Source of the DNA: CAVXUB01 sp963764805
Lineage (GTDB): Bacteria > Actinomycetota > Acidimicrobiia > Acidimicrobiales > Bog-793
Reading direction: 5' to 3'
Assembly (NCBI GenBank): GCA_963764805.1
Contig: CAVXUB010000002.1
Coordinates: 310,001 to 374,000, forward strand
DNA length: 64,000 bases
Of this stretch, positions 52,126 to 59,834 are shown piece by piece. The notes under the pieces are model-generated. The model was not told the origin of the DNA. It did not search any database and was given only the letters and a program-made list of their open reading frames with translations. Position 1 is the first letter of the stretch; every line of letters starts with the position of its first letter. The translations under genes were made by a program, and so were the position numbers.

Positions 52126-53744
52126 TGCTCGGAAAGGTCAGGCGCCGCAACGAATCGGCGTGGCTGCTGCCCAACGACGGCACGAGGACCAACCATGCGC
52201 TCCGGCGCGACATGGCCCACTACGACGAGAGCGACGAGGTGGATGCCGTGATCGTGGGTTGCGGCGCGGGCGGGGGAGTGCTGGCCCAGCGCCTGGCGCG
52301 GCACGGTTGGCGAGTGGTGGCACTGGACGCCGGGCCGTTCTGGGATCCCGACAAGGACTGGGTGAGCGACGAGGCGGGCTCGCACCAGCTGTACTGGACC
52401 GACCCGCGGGTGATCTGCGGCGAAGACCCTGTGGCGATGGGCGCCAACAACTCGGGCAAGGGTGTCGGCGGCTCGATGGTGCACTTCGCCGGCTACGCGC
52501 CCCGCTTTCATCCTTCCGACTTCCGGACGATGAGCCTCGACGGCGTCGGCTTCGATTGGCCGTTCCCCTACGAGGTCCTCAAGCCCTATTACGTGGACAT
52601 GGAGCACGAGCTGCCCGTCGCAGGTCAGCACTGGCCGTGGGGCGATCCCCACGGCTACCCGCAATCGCCACATCCCATCGGGGCCAACGGCCAGATGTTC
52701 GTCCGCGGGTGCCGACGGCTCGGGATCGGGGTGAGGGTCGGCCCGGTGGCGATCGTCAACGGGCGTTTCGGCAACCGCCCCCACTGCATCTACCGCGGGT
52801 TCTGCCTGCAGGGCTGCAAGGTCAACGCCAAGGCCTCGCCCCTCATCACCCACATCCCGGACGCCCTGGCGCACGGGGCCGAGGTACGGCCCGACTGCAT
52901 GGTCTCCAAGGTCGAGATGGGCGAGGACGGCCGTGCCACAGGAGTCGTCTACCTCCACGAAGGCGTCGAGCGCCGGCAGCGGGCGCGACTGGTGGTGGTC
53001 GCCGGGTACTCGATCGAGACGCCGCGGCTGCTGCTCAACTCCGCCACGGCACGCTTCCCGGACGGTCTCTGCAACGACTACGACCAGGTGGGCCGGTACG
53101 TGATGGTGCAGGGAGCGCCACAAGTCGCCGGGCGCTACACCGAGGAGATCCGCTCCTACAAGGCGCCCCCGCCGGAGGTCTCCTCGGAGTCGTTCTACGA
53201 GACCGATCCGATCAAGCCGTTCAAGCGGGGCTATTCGCTGCAGACGGTCTCGCCACTGCCGATCACCTTCGCCGAGCACGTGGCGGCTGAGGGCCACTAC
53301 GGGGCGGCCTTGAGGCACAAGATGCGCCAGTACGTCAACTGGGCGGTGTTCGGTGCCCTCTGCGAGCTGCTGCCGCAGCCCGACAACCGCGTCACGCTTG
53401 CCGACGAGACCGATCAGTACGGCCTGCCGGTGGCCAAGTTCGCCTACACCCAGTGCGACAACGACCGGGCGGTGATCGCCGAGGCGACAAGGGTGATGAA
53501 CGAGATGCAGCGGGCCGCGGGAGCGGTGGAGGTGATGACGGTGCAGCGTTACGCCCACCTGATCGGGGGATGCCGGATGGCTGCCGACAGGCGCTACGGC
53601 GTGGTCGACGAGAACCTGAAGACCTTTGCCGTGGACAACCTCTACATCGTCGACGGGAGCGTCTGCCCGACCCAGGGGAGCGCCAATCCGGCCCTGACGA
53701 TCATGGCGCTGGCGGCACGGGCCGCCGATCACCTGGCTCGCTGA
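52125..53744 (+). CDS. GMC-family FAD oxidoreductase
   Basis: About 539 residues from ATG 52125 (TGATG overlap). FAD-binding VDAVIVGCGAGGGVLAQRLARHGWRVVALDAG, NNSGKGVGGSMVHFAG, and the C-terminal HLIGGCRMAADRRYGVVDENLKTFAVDNLYIVDGSVCPTQGSANPALTIMALAARAADHL with the family's active-site His. A cluster IYRGFCLQGCKVNAKAS matches the gluconate/sorbose-type dehydrogenase large subunit. It oxidises an alcohol or sugar, probably together with the subunit-3 protein. It is the last gene of the operon. Confidence 0.9.
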   Translation: MLGKVRRRNESAWLLPNDGTRTNHALRRDMAHYDESDEVDAVIVGCGAGGGVLAQRLARHGWRVVALDAGPFWDPDKDWVSDEAGSHQLYWTDPRVICGEDPVAMGANNSGKGVGGSMVHFAGYAPRFHPSDFRTMSLDGVGFDWPFPYEVLKPYYVDMEHELPVAGQHWPWGDPHGYPQSPHPIGANGQMFVRGCRRLGIGVRVGPVAIVNGRFGNRPHCIYRGFCLQGCKVNAKASPLITHIPDALAHGAEVRPDCMVSKVEMGEDGRATGVVYLHEGVERRQRARLVVVAGYSIETPRLLLNSATARFPDGLCNDYDQVGRYVMVQGAPQVAGRYTEEIRSYKAPPPEVSSESFYETDPIKPFKRGYSLQTVSPLPITFAEHVAAEGHYGAALRHKMRQYVNWAVFGALCELLPQPDNRVTLADETDQYGLPVAKFAYTQCDNDRAVIAEATRVMNEMQRAAGAVEVMTVQRYAHLIGGCRMAADRRYGVVDENLKTFAVDNLYIVDGSVCPTQGSANPALTIMALAARAADHLAR

Positions 53745-53769
53745 CTGCCGCCGGGTGCCGGCACTCTGA

Positions 53770-55551
53770 CTAGGGCTGTTCAGGAAGGCGGCGCACGACC
53801 ATCACCGAGCAGTCGTCCTCCCGGTGGCCGCAGAGCTCCCGCACGACGGCGGCGACTATCGAAGCTGCGTCACGCCGCCTGTGCCGGAGCACGAGCCGCC
53901 GCAGCTTGTGCATCCCGAGCGCCAGGTCGGTCCGCCGCCGTTCGACGACCCCGTCTGTGACGAACACCAATCCGCCGCCCGGCTCGAGGGTGACCGTCCA
54001 CTCGGCGGCCGGCTCCGAGGCCGGCAGACCGAGCGGTGGCTGCTTGCTCACCTCCAGGAACCGGGCGCCGGCAGGGCTGTAGAGGAGGGGAGGGATGTGG
54101 CCCGCCGTCGACCATCTGAGCGTGGCAGCGGTGGTGTCGAGAAGGCCGTAGAGGGCGGTGGCGAAGCTGTCGGCGTCGTCCTCGGCGGTGAGCAGGCTGA
54201 GCCCGTTGACGATCTCGGGAGGGCTGCCGCCGCCGAAGGCGAGGCCCCGGGCGGCATTGCGCAGCTGGGCCATCAGCGAGGCAGCAGGGATCCCGTGCCC
54301 GGCGGCGTCACCGATCCCGATCAGGTACGCCCCTGACGGCGTGCGCACGAGGTCGAACCAGTCGCCGGCGACGCTCGCACCGGACGGCAGGTAGCTCGAG
54401 GCGGTGTCGTAACCGGGTATCGCCGGCATCTCAGCAGGGACGAGAGCCTGCGTGAGCAGGGACGCAGTCAGCCGCTCCTGCTCGAAACGGCGCGCGTTGC
54501 CGAGAGCCACACCGGCCCTCGCGGCCAGTCCTTCGGCCGCGAAACGGAGCCCCTCCGGCGGCACGGCGCCCCACCGATCCGAGAGCAGGCTCATCACGCC
54601 GACGGTGCGCCCCGAGATCTTGACCGGCACCACCATCGCCGCGAAGGGGCCGCCGCCACCCTGCGGGCGCGCCGCCTGCCTCTCGTCGTGGATGGTGCGG
54701 ATGATCGGGGCAGAGAGTCCCCTCACGACGATCGTCTCGCCGGTGCGGTAAGCCTCGGCGAGCGGCTGGCTGGCGCCCACGCCGGCGCGCACGAAGTCGC
54801 CGCCCACCGGGTCGCCGCCCACCGGGTCGGGGGCCACGTCCACCGTCGCCTCTGCGCCAGGCTCCTCGGCGAGGTCGGGGTGACCCTGCACCTCGATCGC
54901 CACCCGCCTGAGCCGGCCCTTCTCGGCGACGTAGACCGCGCACCACGGCGCCAGTGCAGGAACGGCCAACCTGACGAGGCGGCGTAGCACCCGCTCGGGC
55001 TCGAGGGCGCTGATCATCAGCCGCGTCCCCTCCGAGAGGAGCTCCAGGGTCGCCCGCTCGCCCTTCTCCTGCTCCTGGATCAGGGCGCGATCGACGGCGA
55101 TCGCCGACTGCTGGGCGATGAGTGTGAGCAGCGCCCTCTCGGGTTTCGCGAACTTCCGGGGATCGCTCCATCCGAGCGCCAGGATCCCTATCGCCCGGCC
55201 GTGGACCACGAGCGGGAGGATCGCCCAGGAGGCGTGGCCGCTGCGGTAGCCGGTGTAGGACGGATACGCCCTGTCGCGCTCCACGAGATCGGACCAGAAG
55301 ACCGGCCGCCGGCTCGACACCACCTCGCTCGCAGGGATGTGCGCTTCGAGCGGGACGGGCTCGGAGATGAGCTCCTGCGTGCGGGCCGACAAGCCGGCAG
55401 AGGAGAGGAGCACGAGGTTCCGCCCCGCGGCGTCGACCGTGCCGATAGTGACGGCCGAGGCCCCGAGTGTCTGCATCGTCTCCTGGATGACCGCCTTGAC
55501 GACCTCCTCCAGGTCGCTGCAGTCGGCCAGCCGTTCCGCCACCGACTGCAC
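53770..55551 (-). CDS. GAF-GAF-SpoIIE Ser/Thr phosphatase
   Basis: About 593 residues. GAF 1 (about 10-160, LGASAVTIGTVDAAGRNLVLLSSAG), GAF 2 (about 175-365), then a SpoIIE/PP2C domain (about 375-590: SVAGDWFDLVRTPSGAYLIGIGDAAGHGIPAA, AGHIPPLLY, FVTDGVVERRR, HREDDCSVMVV). The metal-binding Asp residues are present. It likely dephosphorylates a STAS antagonist such as that at 55815. The start is uncertain: upstream codons (VREHRLTAAAQLALVQ) look coding but have no standard start codon, so the annotated GTG may be internal or a base may be lost. Confidence 0.83.
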   Translation of the reverse strand: MQSVAERLADCSDLEEVVKAVIQETMQTLGASAVTIGTVDAAGRNLVLLSSAGLSARTQELISEPVPLEAHIPASEVVSSRRPVFWSDLVERDRAYPSYTGYRSGHASWAILPLVVHGRAIGILALGWSDPRKFAKPERALLTLIAQQSAIAVDRALIQEQEKGERATLELLSEGTRLMISALEPERVLRRLVRLAVPALAPWCAVYVAEKGRLRRVAIEVQGHPDLAEEPGAEATVDVAPDPVGGDPVGGDFVRAGVGASQPLAEAYRTGETIVVRGLSAPIIRTIHDERQAARPQGGGGPFAAMVVPVKISGRTVGVMSLLSDRWGAVPPEGLRFAAEGLAARAGVALGNARRFEQERLTASLLTQALVPAEMPAIPGYDTASSYLPSGASVAGDWFDLVRTPSGAYLIGIGDAAGHGIPAASLMAQLRNAARGLAFGGGSPPEIVNGLSLLTAEDDADSFATALYGLLDTTAATLRWSTAGHIPPLLYSPAGARFLEVSKQPPLGLPASEPAAEWTVTLEPGGGLVFVTDGVVERRRTDLALGMHKLRRLVLRHRRRDAASIVAAVVRELCGHREDDCSVMVVRRLPEQP

Positions 55552-55814
55552 CAGGGCGAGCTGCGCCGCGGCCGTCAGGCGATGCTCGCGTACTTCCGGG
55601 CTCGTCGCTGTCCCCCCTTGTCGCCACCAGTAGGGCCGAGCCTAACGCCCAGCCTGGCGCGTACGCCCAGCTCGGAGCCTTACGCCGTCCGTCCTACGCC
55701 TTCGAGGGGTCACCTGCAGCGACCGCGCCAGGTGCGGAAAGTGGCGACGAGCAATTGGTACGCTGATCCGGGCGCCGTGGACAGTCATGGCGACGATGCG
55801 AGGAACCGAGGGCA

Positions 55815-56162
55815 ATGGACGAACCACTCGAGGTAAGCGTCGAGAAGCTCGAGGACGCCACCATCGTCAGGGTGGCCGGAGAGGTCGACGTCGCCACGGC
55901 TCCCGAGCTTCGCAAGGGTCTCGAACAGGTCCCCACGGATGGGACGAAGGTGATCGTCGACCTGAGCGATGTCGCCTTCCTCGACTCGACCGGCCTCGGC
56001 GTGCTCGTCGGAGGCTGGAAGCGCATCAACGGGGGCGAACACCCGGCTCGGATGGCGCTCGTCGTCACCCGTCCCGAGATCCTCCGGGTGCTCGAGATCA
56101 CAGGGCTGACTGAAGTCTTCGACCTGTTCGACGGGGTCGCAGAGGCGATGGGCGCGGCGTGA
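55815..56162 (+). CDS. STAS anti-anti-sigma factor
   Basis: 115 residues: VAGEVDVATAPELRKGLEQV, VIVDLSDVAFLDSTGLGVLVGGWKR. It carries the FLDSTGLG motif with a Ser (near residue 57) that anti-sigma kinases phosphorylate in SpoIIAA/RsbV proteins. It starts a three-gene operon with overlapping junctions: anti-sigma-like protein (GTGA overlap) and sigma factor. When unphosphorylated it should bind the anti-sigma and free the sigma factor. Confidence 0.9.
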   Translation: MDEPLEVSVEKLEDATIVRVAGEVDVATAPELRKGLEQVPTDGTKVIVDLSDVAFLDSTGLGVLVGGWKRINGGEHPARMALVVTRPEILRVLEITGLTEVFDLFDGVAEAMGAA

Positions 56163-56644
56163 GCGGAATGTCGAGCGAGTCGCTGGGGACCCATCACGCC
56201 GAGGCGGGGCTGCCGCCCGACTGGTCGGACGATCCCAATCAACGCGTCGACCTCAACTTGCCCGCCCGGCCGGAGCTCTGGCGAGTAGCTCGTATGACCG
56301 TCAGCGCCATCGGTTCGCTGCTGTCGTTCGACGTCGAGCAGATCGCGGACCTGCGGATGGCGGTCGACGAGCTGTTGGCGATCTGTGCACGTGGGGCGTC
56401 CGAGGATGCTCTCCTGTCGATCGTGACTCGCTGGGACGACGACCGAGTGCTGGTGTCCTGCGTCGCGGCACCGGTATCGCACGACGGCACCGGCCCTGCC
56501 GACGGCGTCGAGCAGGCGCTGCTCCCGCCCGGTCTCAGCGCTGCCGAGCTGGCGGAACGGATCCTCGAGGCGCTCGCCGATTCCTATGCCATCGACGACT
56601 CCGACAAAGGTTCGCGAAGCGGGTGGCTGTACAAGTCCCGGTGA
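56159..56644 (+). CDS. Degenerate RsbW-like anti-sigma factor
   Basis: 161 residues from GTG 56159. The fold is RsbW-like (DLNLPARPELWRVARMTVSAIGSLLSFDVEQIADLRMAVDELLAICAR, SIVTRWDDDRVLVSCVAAP). However the N-box Asn of the GHKL ATPase is missing (DELLAICA rather than DEAVTNAV-like), and no DxGxG or GxG lid box follows; the C-terminal half is instead a helical segment PGLSAAELAERILEALADSYAI. It may bind the sigma factor without kinase activity, leaving phosphorylation to another protein. Its stop overlaps the sigma-factor start (TGATG). Confidence 0.7.
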   Translation: MSGMSSESLGTHHAEAGLPPDWSDDPNQRVDLNLPARPELWRVARMTVSAIGSLLSFDVEQIADLRMAVDELLAICARGASEDALLSIVTRWDDDRVLVSCVAAPVSHDGTGPADGVEQALLPPGLSAAELAERILEALADSYAIDDSDKGSRSGWLYKSR

Positions 56645-57402
56645 TGGGCGCCGGCCCGGGTGAGTCCGGGGACGAGCGCGCCCGGCTGCTGGAGGACCTG
56701 CGGGCTTACAAGCAGACGGGGGACCGCTCCCTGCGCGACCGAGTGATCGAGTCGCAGCTGCCGCTGGCGATGCAGCTCGCCCGGCGCTTCCGCAATCGCG
56801 GCGAGCAGCTCGACGACCTCGTGCAGGCGGCTTCGATCGGTCTCGTGAAGGCTGTGGAGGGCTTCGACCCGGAGCTCGGTTTCGAGTTCTCCGCCTATGC
56901 CTCGACGACGATCGTGGGCGAGTTGAAGCGTCACTTCCGTGACAAGGGTTGGTCGGTGCGCGCCCCCCGACGGGTGCAGGAGCTCTACCTGCGAATCGGC
57001 CAGGCGGTGGCGGAGCTCTCGCAGCAACTCGCCCGGCCCCCGACGGTGCAAGAGCTTGCCCACTTCACCGACGCCTCCGACGAAGACGTCCTTGAGGCGC
57101 TGGAGGCGGGACACGCGCTTCGGGCCACCTCGCTCGACGGCCCCACCAGCGAGGGAGACACACTCGCCTCCAAGCTCGGGGATGACGATGTGTCATACGC
57201 CCGGGTGGAAGCAAGGGTCTTGATCGAGGGCCATCTCGCCAAGCTCGGCGAGCGGGAGCAGGCGATCATCCAGATGCGGTTCTTCGAGGACATGACGCAG
57301 GCCGAGATCGCGGCGCGTATCGGCATGAGCCAGATGCATGTCTCCCGCCTGCTGGCGCGGAGCCTCAAGAGGCTGCAGGATGCCTGCGGGGCGACCAACT
57401 GA
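56644..57402 (+). CDS. SigB/SigF-type RNA polymerase sigma factor
   Basis: 252 residues from ATG 56644. Region 2 (LPLAMQLARRFRNRGEQLDDLVQAASIGLVKAVEGFDPELGFEFSAYASTTIVGELKRHFRDKGWSVRAPRR), region 3 (ELYLRIGQAVAELSQQLARPPTVQELA) and region 4 (LGEREQAIIQMRFFEDMTQAEIAARIGMSQMHVSRLLARSLKRLQ) are complete and of the SigB/F/G class. Known members recognise GTTT/GGGTA-type promoters, the kind seen in the 34-50 kb region. It is the last gene of the antagonist - anti-sigma - sigma operon. Confidence 0.92.
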   Translation: MGAGPGESGDERARLLEDLRAYKQTGDRSLRDRVIESQLPLAMQLARRFRNRGEQLDDLVQAASIGLVKAVEGFDPELGFEFSAYASTTIVGELKRHFRDKGWSVRAPRRVQELYLRIGQAVAELSQQLARPPTVQELAHFTDASDEDVLEALEAGHALRATSLDGPTSEGDTLASKLGDDDVSYARVEARVLIEGHLAKLGEREQAIIQMRFFEDMTQAEIAARIGMSQMHVSRLLARSLKRLQDACGATN

Positions 57403-57473
57403 TCGGCGTCGCCCGTCTGCCTGGCGGAGCCGGGCCGACGCGGTCGAGCTGAGATCCGCCTGAGCTACCAGCA

Positions 57474-57491
57474 CCCTCGCTGTTAAGAGGG
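57474..57491. terminator. Possible hairpin between sigma factor and ATPase genes
   Basis: CCCTC-GCTGTTAA-GAGGG is a 5-bp stem in the 100-bp convergent gap. It is weak. Confidence 0.35.
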
Positions 57492-57502
57492 ATCGTCCAG
57501 CT

Positions 57503-57880
57503 TCAAGAGACCTGGGCCCGATCGAGCGGCAGCTCGAACCAGACGGACTTTCCCTCCCGGTCGCGGCGCACACCCCACGACGAGGCGAGGGCGTCCACGA
57601 TCACGATCCCCCGCCCGTTCTCCCTCGAGCGGTCGGGCGGCAGCTGCACCGGCGGATCGGGGGTGAGATCGGAGACCTCGATGCGGACGTGATCCGGCGA
57701 GCGCTCGAGCGAGAGGGAGATGTCGCCGTCGCCGTGAACCAGGGCGTTCGTCACCAGCTCGTTCGTCAACAGCACGGCCAGGTCGAGCACCCGGTCCGAC
57801 TGCCCCGGCAAGGCGCCGCGCACCATGGTGCGGGCCTGGCGAGCGGTGAGGCTCGCCCTGGAGAGGCGGCATCTGATCAT
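57503..57880 (-). CDS. RsbW-like histidine-kinase-type ATPase
   Basis: 125 residues with a canonical HATPase_c_2 domain: N box LLTNELVTNALVHGDGD (near residue 40), G1-like IEVSDLTPDPP, G2 NGRGIVIVDALASSWGV. These boxes are complete, unlike in the anti-sigma-like protein at 56159. It could serve as the Ser/Thr kinase of the local STAS antagonist or bind a separate sigma factor. It faces the sigma operon tail-to-tail. A SigB/F-like promoter lies 90 bp upstream. Confidence 0.82.
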   Translation of the reverse strand: MIRCRLSRASLTARQARTMVRGALPGQSDRVLDLAVLLTNELVTNALVHGDGDISLSLERSPDHVRIEVSDLTPDPPVQLPPDRSRENGRGIVIVDALASSWGVRRDREGKSVWFELPLDRAQVS

Positions 57881-57970
57881 CTCGTCGCCCGCCCGATCAT
57901 GTCGTCACCCGCCTTCGTACGATCGCCAACGACCGTCCCAACCTTGTTCTGACCCGGCATTAACCTGTCC

Positions 57971-57996
57971 GTACCCGTGTTCGACATTTGGCAACC
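57971..57996 (-). promoter_or_regulatory. SigB/SigF-like promoter of the RsbW-like gene
   Basis: Minus strand: GGTT (57996-57993), 16 bp, GGGTAC (57976-57971), identical in form to the DoxX promoter at 49173. It overlaps the dyad at 57985-58005. Confidence 0.42.
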
Positions 57997-58005
57997 TGTC
58001 AAATG
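57985..58005. promoter_or_regulatory. 21-bp dyad upstream of the ThuA-Gfo/Idh gene
   Basis: CATTTGGCA-ACC-TGTCAAATG has 9-bp arms with 8 matches, 57 bp before GTG 58062. It looks like an operator for a dimeric regulator of the carbohydrate cluster. Its position could also block the leftward promoter. Confidence 0.55.
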
Positions 58006-58061
58006 CCGCGGCATGCGGAGATGTTGCTGCCCGGGCCCGTCGTCCCGGTAGATTCCACAGC

Positions 58062-59801
58062 GTGCCGGCGCCCATGCGTCCCGATCCGCCACGGGTCCTG
58101 CTGGTGGCCCCCCACGCCTCGGAAGCGAGGCTTGCAGGGCTTGTCCAGCTGATCCCGCCCGACGTCGAGACCGTCCTGGCAGGACCGGCGCCTCCCGATC
58201 CGGCCGCCTTCGGCGCCATCGTCGTGGATCAGGCTCCCGGCCCTGAAGCGGACGACGGTTGGTTGATGCGCCTCGAGACGTCCGTCGAGCGGGGTGCCTC
58301 GCTGCTGGTCCTCGTTCCGCAGAGTGGCGACCGGCGCGGCGGGACGCCGGGCGGAGGAGCCGTCGGAGGCGCTGGCGGACTGGCGTGGTGCGATTGGTTG
58401 GGAGTGGCGGCCGGTGAGCCGCTGGCGTGGGGGGAGTGGTTCGCCAAGGTCGCCGTCGCCGAGTGCGGGATCACCGATCGCATACCGCCCGAGTTCCCGA
58501 TCGTCGACGCGCCGGCACCGCTGATGCTCTCCGGCGGCGAATCGATCTCGATCGTTCAGGTCAACGTGGCGTACCACGACCTGGTGGTGCTCGCCGAGCG
58601 GCGCCTCGGCAGAGGTCGCGTGACGACCTGCGGGCTCGGCAACGGACCGGCCGCTCTGCGCCATCCGGAGCTGGTGACGATGGCCCGCCGCTCCCTCCTG
58701 TCGGTCGGCGAGCTGTCGAGGAGGCGGCGGCCCGTAGGCATGGGAGTCGTCGGCTACGGGCCCTACGGGGGGATGGGCCTCTATCACGGTCTCGCCGCCC
58801 AGTCGACGCCGGGGCTCGAGATGCTGGCCGCCTGCGACCCCGATCCGGGCCGCCGCAAGGCCGCCGCCGGCGAGTTCCCGGATCTGCGCGCCGTGGCGTC
58901 GCTCGAGGAACTGCTGTGCGACGACGACGTGACGATGGTGGTCGTCGCCACGCCGCCCGCCAGCCACTTCGAGATCGCCCGAGAAGCGATCGCCGCTGGC
59001 AAGCATGTCGTTCTCGAGAAGCCGATGTGCCTTACCGTCGCCGAGGCCGACGCCCTGATCGAGGATGCGGGGTCGGCCGGCACGGTGCTCACGGTTCACC
59101 AGTCGCGGCGCTGGGACGGCGACTACCTGGCCGTCCGGCGGGCGGTCGAGGAGGGCCTCCTCGGCGAGGTGTTCAACGTCGAGACCTTCGTGGGGGGCTT
59201 CGCCCATCCCTGCCGCGCCTGGCACTCGGACGTGTCGATCTCCGGCGGCGCCGTCTACGACTGGGGCTCGCACCACCTCGATTGGATCCTGCAACTGATG
59301 GGCTCGCTGCCGAGCCGGCTGCACGCGCATGGGCACAAGAGGGTCTGGCGAGACGTCACCAACCTCGACCAGGTGCGGGTCCGCCTGGAGTGGGACGACG
59401 GCCGCGAGGCGGAGTTCCTGCAGAGCGACATCGCCGCCATCCGGCGGCCGAAGTTCTTCGTGCAGGGGACCGCAGGAACGCTCTCGGGCCACTACCGCCC
59501 CATCAGGACGGAGGTGATCGAGCCCGGGCTCGGCTACGTGCAGACAGAGGCGCACCATGCCGAGGCTCCCGTCACGCTCACGCTCGCCACGTACCGCCCC
59601 GGCTACGGCGTCGTCGAGTCCAGCCTGCCGCCCGTGCCAGCGGCTCGCTACGGCTTCCACCGCAATCTCGTCGACCACCTGGTGTTCGGCGAACCACTTG
59701 CCGTTCCCGCCCGAGAGGCCCGGGACGTAGTCGTGCTGCTGGAAGCCGCCCAACGCTCTACGGACGAAGGGAACGTGCCGGTGACGCTCGATGGCAGGTG
59801 A
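58062..59801 (+). CDS. ThuA-like domain fused to Gfo/Idh/MocA oxidoreductase
   Basis: About 579 residues from GTG 58062 (ATG 58074 is an alternative). Residues ~8-215 resemble a ThuA/glutamine-amidotransferase-like sugar domain ending GRGRVTTCGLGNGPAALRHPELV. From ~225 a Gfo/Idh/MocA enzyme follows: MGVVGYGPYGGMGLYHGL (NAD-binding), MVVVATPPASHFEIAREAIAAGKHVVLEKPM with the EKP catalytic-site Lys, HQSRRWDGDYLAVRRAVEEGLLGEV, GGAVYDWGSHHLDWILQLMG. It oxidises or epimerises a sugar or inositol-like substrate. It heads a cluster with a second family member, an alpha/beta hydrolase and a facing GH2 enzyme. Confidence 0.85.
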   Translation: MPAPMRPDPPRVLLVAPHASEARLAGLVQLIPPDVETVLAGPAPPDPAAFGAIVVDQAPGPEADDGWLMRLETSVERGASLLVLVPQSGDRRGGTPGGGAVGGAGGLAWCDWLGVAAGEPLAWGEWFAKVAVAECGITDRIPPEFPIVDAPAPLMLSGGESISIVQVNVAYHDLVVLAERRLGRGRVTTCGLGNGPAALRHPELVTMARRSLLSVGELSRRRRPVGMGVVGYGPYGGMGLYHGLAAQSTPGLEMLAACDPDPGRRKAAAGEFPDLRAVASLEELLCDDDVTMVVVATPPASHFEIAREAIAAGKHVVLEKPMCLTVAEADALIEDAGSAGTVLTVHQSRRWDGDYLAVRRAVEEGLLGEVFNVETFVGGFAHPCRAWHSDVSISGGAVYDWGSHHLDWILQLMGSLPSRLHAHGHKRVWRDVTNLDQVRVRLEWDDGREAEFLQSDIAAIRRPKFFVQGTAGTLSGHYRPIRTEVIEPGLGYVQTEAHHAEAPVTLTLATYRPGYGVVESSLPPVPAARYGFHRNLVDHLVFGEPLAVPAREARDVVVLLEAAQRSTDEGNVPVTLDGR

Positions 59802-59834
59802 GCGAGGTCCGGCGACGAGAGCGCCAGGCAACTG

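Noticed and set aside
52113..53732. Minus-strand open frame covering the GMC oxidoreductase
   Set aside because: Antisense shadow; the plus strand has full FAD-binding and active-site motifs.
57440..57500. tRNA-like string (GAGCTACCAGC and CTGTTAA) in the gap after the sigma factor
   Set aside because: The D-arm and anticodon-stem pairings do not form a cloverleaf on either strand and there is no T-arm; only a 5-bp hairpin remains.
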